NCBI RefSeq assembly: GCF_030503675.1
Contig: NZ_CP129964.1
Span: 3,286,001-3,350,000 of the forward strand
DNA from: Lutimonas zeaxanthinifaciens
GTDB taxonomy: Bacteria; Bacteroidota; Bacteroidia; Flavobacteriales; Flavobacteriaceae
DNA: 64,000 nucleotides
Direction of reading: 5' to 3'
A program made the translations under genes and the position numbers. Shown piece by piece: positions 61,525 through 64,000 of this stretch (its first letter is position 1; each line of letters opens with the position of its first letter). A model generated the notes under the pieces. That model was not told the origin of the DNA. It searched no databases and saw nothing but the letters and a program-made list of their open reading frames with translations.

Positions 61525-62580
61525 ATGAAAAAAATAGTTCTATTTACATTTCTATTCAGCCATCTTATGCTCTGTTTTGAAATTTCTGCACAGGAAACAG
61601 ACGATACTTTGCAACAAAAAAAGGATCAGATCATACGAGAAGAAAAAGAAGCTTTAAAGAAAAAGGTACTCGCCATAAATGAACGGTTCAATGAGGGTGA
61701 GATCAGCTCAGAGGAAGCTGAGAAACTCAAAGAAGAAGCTGCCGAAATTCATGCTTTAAACATTGAAAACAAAATCGCAATCCTTGAAAATTCCGTGGCC
61801 TTGTCTGAAAGAGGTGGAGTTTACAAAGATACAATAGATACCAGCACAGAAAAGGGTAAAGATCCCTCGAGGCTTAAGATCCAGGTCTTTGATGATGAGG
61901 ATCAATTAATTGAAATCTCAACCGGACAACAAAAAAAATATGACAAAAGAACGCATTCTAATTTATTGGTTGCCTTTGGTTTTAACAATGCAATTATTGA
62001 AGGCCAGTCGATAAACAAGTCTCCCTATAAAATGGGGAAAAGCAAATTTTTTGAAATGGGATGGACATGGACCACTCGTCTGGCTCAGAACTCAAATTCA
62101 GTTCGGTTCAGGTATGGTTTTGCGTTTCAATTCAACGGATTGAACCCTACCGATAACAAGTATTTTGTTCAGGATGGAGAGCTAACCTATTTAGAAGAGT
62201 TTCCAGGAAGTCTGACGAAATCAAAACTGCGCATGGATAATCTGGTCGTACCTATCCATTTTGAATTTGGGCCTTCCCGTAAAATTGACAAAGGAAATTA
62301 TTTTAGATATTCTACACGAAAAAAATTCAAATACGGAATCGGAGGCTATTTTGGATTCAATCTGAGAACCCGGCAAAAACTAAAATATACCGAAGACGGT
62401 TCAAAACGAAAAGATAAGATCACACAAAGTTATAATACGAGTAATTTGATCTATGGTATAAGCAGTTATATAGGAGTAGATGCTTTTTCAGTATATGTGA
62501 AATACGATTTGAACAGAATCTTCAACGAACCAAATCGAAAGGAAAATAATATTTCTTTAGGGCTGCGTTTCGACCTTTAG
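61525..62580 (+). CDS. Outer-membrane beta-barrel protein with N-terminal coiled coil
   Basis: 351 aa. The signal peptide MKKIVLFTFLFSHLMLCFEISA is followed by a charged helical stretch of 70 residues (coiled-coil-like, KDQIIREEKEALKKKVLAINERF) and then a barrel of alternating strands from about residue 140 (SNLLVAFGFNNAI, FRYGFAFQFNGL, KYGIGGYFGFNLRTRQ). The last strand ends in the outer-membrane signal LGLRFDL. It forms an operon with the sigma factor and membrane protein. The ligand or cargo is unknown. Confidence 0.82.
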   Translation: MKKIVLFTFLFSHLMLCFEISAQETDDTLQQKKDQIIREEKEALKKKVLAINERFNEGEISSEEAEKLKEEAAEIHALNIENKIAILENSVALSERGGVYKDTIDTSTEKGKDPSRLKIQVFDDEDQLIEISTGQQKKYDKRTHSNLLVAFGFNNAIIEGQSINKSPYKMGKSKFFEMGWTWTTRLAQNSNSVRFRYGFAFQFNGLNPTDNKYFVQDGELTYLEEFPGSLTKSKLRMDNLVVPIHFEFGPSRKIDKGNYFRYSTRKKFKYGIGGYFGFNLRTRQKLKYTEDGSKRKDKITQSYNTSNLIYGISSYIGVDAFSVYVKYDLNRIFNEPNRKENNISLGLRFDL

Positions 62581-62596
62581 AAATAAGACATAAAGG

Positions 62597-62622
62597 CCCA
62601 GGGCATATTTTCTCTGGGTTTT
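62597..62622 (+). terminator. Terminator after the outer-membrane barrel gene
   Basis: CCCAG (62597-62601) pairs with CTGGG (62614-62618) across a 12-nt loop, followed by four T and ATTATTT. The stem is short but all strong pairs except one. Confidence 0.55.
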
Positions 62623-62656
62623 ATTATTTCAGGTATCGTTTCTGTTCCTGAAATAA

Positions 62657-62664
62657 TACCTTTG
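62657..62664 (+). promoter_or_regulatory. -7 element upstream of tex
   Basis: TAccTTTG is a full match. It lies 19 bases before the ATG at 62684 and overlaps nearly all the space before an earlier in-frame ATG at 62666, which favours the later start. Confidence 0.55.
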
Positions 62665-62683
62665 CATGTATCAAAGCTTATCC

Positions 62684-64000
62684 ATGCAAGTACTCAATTA
62701 TATCAATTCTAAAACGAATCTTCCTCTGAAGGGGATTGAAAATACAATTCAGCTTCTTGATGAAGACTGCACCGTTCCTTTTATCTCGAGATATAGAAAA
62801 GAGCGCACCGGAAATCTTGATGAGGTAGAGATTGGTAAAATTCTTGAATTCAAAAAATCATTTGAGGAATTAGAAAAAAGGAAAGTTTCCATATTAAAAT
62901 CCCTTGAGCAACAGGAAGTTCTATCCAGCCGGTTACAAGCTCAGATCGAATCGGCAACGGATTTAAACACACTTGAGGACCTCTATCTTCCGTTCAAGAA
63001 AAAGAGAAAGACAAAAGCAGAAAAAGCCAGGCTCAACGGATTGGAACCCCTGGCAAAGATCATTATGAGTCAGAAGCAGGATCGTCTGGATCATATTGTC
63101 ACACGCTTTACATCCAAAGAACTTGATGAAACTGAAGCACTCGAAGGGGCCAGGCATATCATCGCCGAATGGATCAACGAAAGAAGCAGCATCAGAAACA
63201 AAATAAGATGGCATCTCAGCAAGTTCGCAAAAATAGAAACCAAAGTAATCAAGTCTAAACAAGAACTCGATAAGGCACAAAAATTCAAAGATTATTTCAA
63301 CTGGGAAGAGGCCTTGAAAACCTGCCCGTCTCATCGCCTCCTTGCGATTCTTAGAGCGGAAAGAGAAGGATATATACGCGTAAGTATAAGCATCGATAAA
63401 GAAAAGGTTCTCAAGGAGATCAAGGAAAGCGTAATTTCAAATTACAATGAAGGCTCAGTTCAGATTGATATGGCCATTGATGATGCCTTTAAAAGACTAC
63501 TTTTTCCTTCCCTTTCCAACGAAATTCTTCAATTGGAAAAGGAAGATGCTGATGATAAAGCCATTTCCGTTTTTTCCAAGAATCTTAGACAATTATTGCT
63601 TGGAGCGCCCCTGGGCGAGAAAAAAATTCTTGCTATTGATCCGGGTTTTAGAACAGGTTGTAAGATTGTTTGTCTTGATGCTCAGGGAAGGCTGGAACAC
63701 AATGAAACCATATTTCCACATCCTCCACAAAATGACTCCAGAAATGCAATTAAGAAAATAAGTTCTCTTGTTGATGCCCACCGAATAGAAGCCATAGCCA
63801 TTGGCAACGGGACGGCCTCCAGAGAAACTGAAAGCCTTGTAAAAAGGATACGATTTAACAGAGATGTTGAGGTATATGTGGTCAATGAGGCCGGAGCTTC
63901 AATTTATTCAGCGTCTCGCATCGCAAGAGAAGAATTTCCTAATTATGATGTCACGGTAAGAGGTGCCGTTTCTATCGGGAGAAGACTTTCAGACCCTTTA
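62684..64000 (+). CDS. tex: Tex family RNA-binding transcription accessory protein (N-terminal 439 codons)
   Basis: The frame stays open to the window edge, so the C-terminus (helix-hairpin-helix and S1 domains) is missing. The N-terminal Tex signature is TVPFISRYRKERTGNLDEVEIG, followed by LEDLYLPFKKKRKTKAEKA. The RNase H-like YqgF domain begins near residue 310 (ILAIDPGFRTGCKIVCLD). Tex binds nucleic acid and affects transcription; in several bacteria it is linked to toxin expression and stress survival. Confidence 0.95.
   Translation, partial: MQVLNYINSKTNLPLKGIENTIQLLDEDCTVPFISRYRKERTGNLDEVEIGKILEFKKSFEELEKRKVSILKSLEQQEVLSSRLQAQIESATDLNTLEDLYLPFKKKRKTKAEKARLNGLEPLAKIIMSQKQDRLDHIVTRFTSKELDETEALEGARHIIAEWINERSSIRNKIRWHLSKFAKIETKVIKSKQELDKAQKFKDYFNWEEALKTCPSHRLLAILRAEREGYIRVSISIDKEKVLKEIKESVISNYNEGSVQIDMAIDDAFKRLLFPSLSNEILQLEKEDADDKAISVFSKNLRQLLLGAPLGEKKILAIDPGFRTGCKIVCLDAQGRLEHNETIFPHPPQNDSRNAIKKISSLVDAHRIEAIAIGNGTASRETESLVKRIRFNRDVEVYVVNEAGASIYSASRIAREEFPNYDVTVRGAVSIGRRLSDPL

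Overview
The window looks like chromosomal DNA of a flavobacterium (Bacteroidota, class Flavobacteriia). The grounds are low G+C, genes packed on both strands, almost no Shine-Dalgarno sites, and many upstream -7 boxes of the Bacteroidota form TAnnTTTG. It also carries lineage-typical families: an IPExxxVDY protein, DUF4254, DUF4252, the full Bat aerotolerance cluster, a long two-part phenylalanine hydroxylase, and SusD-less TonB receptors. No tRNA, rRNA, CRISPR array, transposase or prophage was recognised.

Layout. 1-3056 (minus) is the N-terminal part of a large secreted surface protein: signal peptide, two DUF11 domains, then a perfect 231-bp tandem array that runs off the window. 3325-7239 holds the Fe-S assembly genes sufA-sufB-sufC-sufD. 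Two minus-strand genes (a JmjC-like cupin oxygenase and a membrane-anchored serine hydrolase) separate these from sufS (9581) and a META-domain gene. A secreted M43 metalloprotease and a small lipoprotein follow. 12896-18430 is housekeeping: rnhA/purN on the minus strand, then acpP-fabF-rnc-IPExxxVDY-pyk. phhA (minus) faces a three-gene run of M14 peptidase, TonB receptor and PQQ-type sugar dehydrogenase (20532-25445). Next come gpmI, a HAD phosphatase/DUF4254/glycosyltransferase-9 set, map and a methyltransferase.

31005-39477 (minus) is one long moxR-DUF58-(BatD-like)-batA-batB-batC-batD-batE operon for an envelope stress/aerotolerance complex. panB, cvpA and an AddA/RecB-like helicase-nuclease follow on the same strand. 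44257-48119 (minus) is a compact ferrous-iron uptake operon with three unusual traits. FeoB is divided into separate GTPase and membrane-channel genes. FeoA is fused to a membrane-anchored DtxR-like winged-helix protein. A stand-alone DtxR/MntR regulator leads the operon behind a palindromic operator candidate. The right end carries terB-like, mfd, phoH, DUF4252, an SDR, a thioredoxin-like protein, yraN, an LD-carboxypeptidase, metG, an ECF sigma / membrane protein / outer-membrane barrel trio, and the first 439 codons of tex.

The most interesting items are the feo operon architecture, the perfect 231-bp repeat array with its structured upstream region, the possible PQQ-scavenging trio (M14/TonB/PQQ dehydrogenase), the interrupted suf cluster, and several palindromes beside promoters. 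Everything was read by eye. Family names rest on motif recognition, not on database searches.
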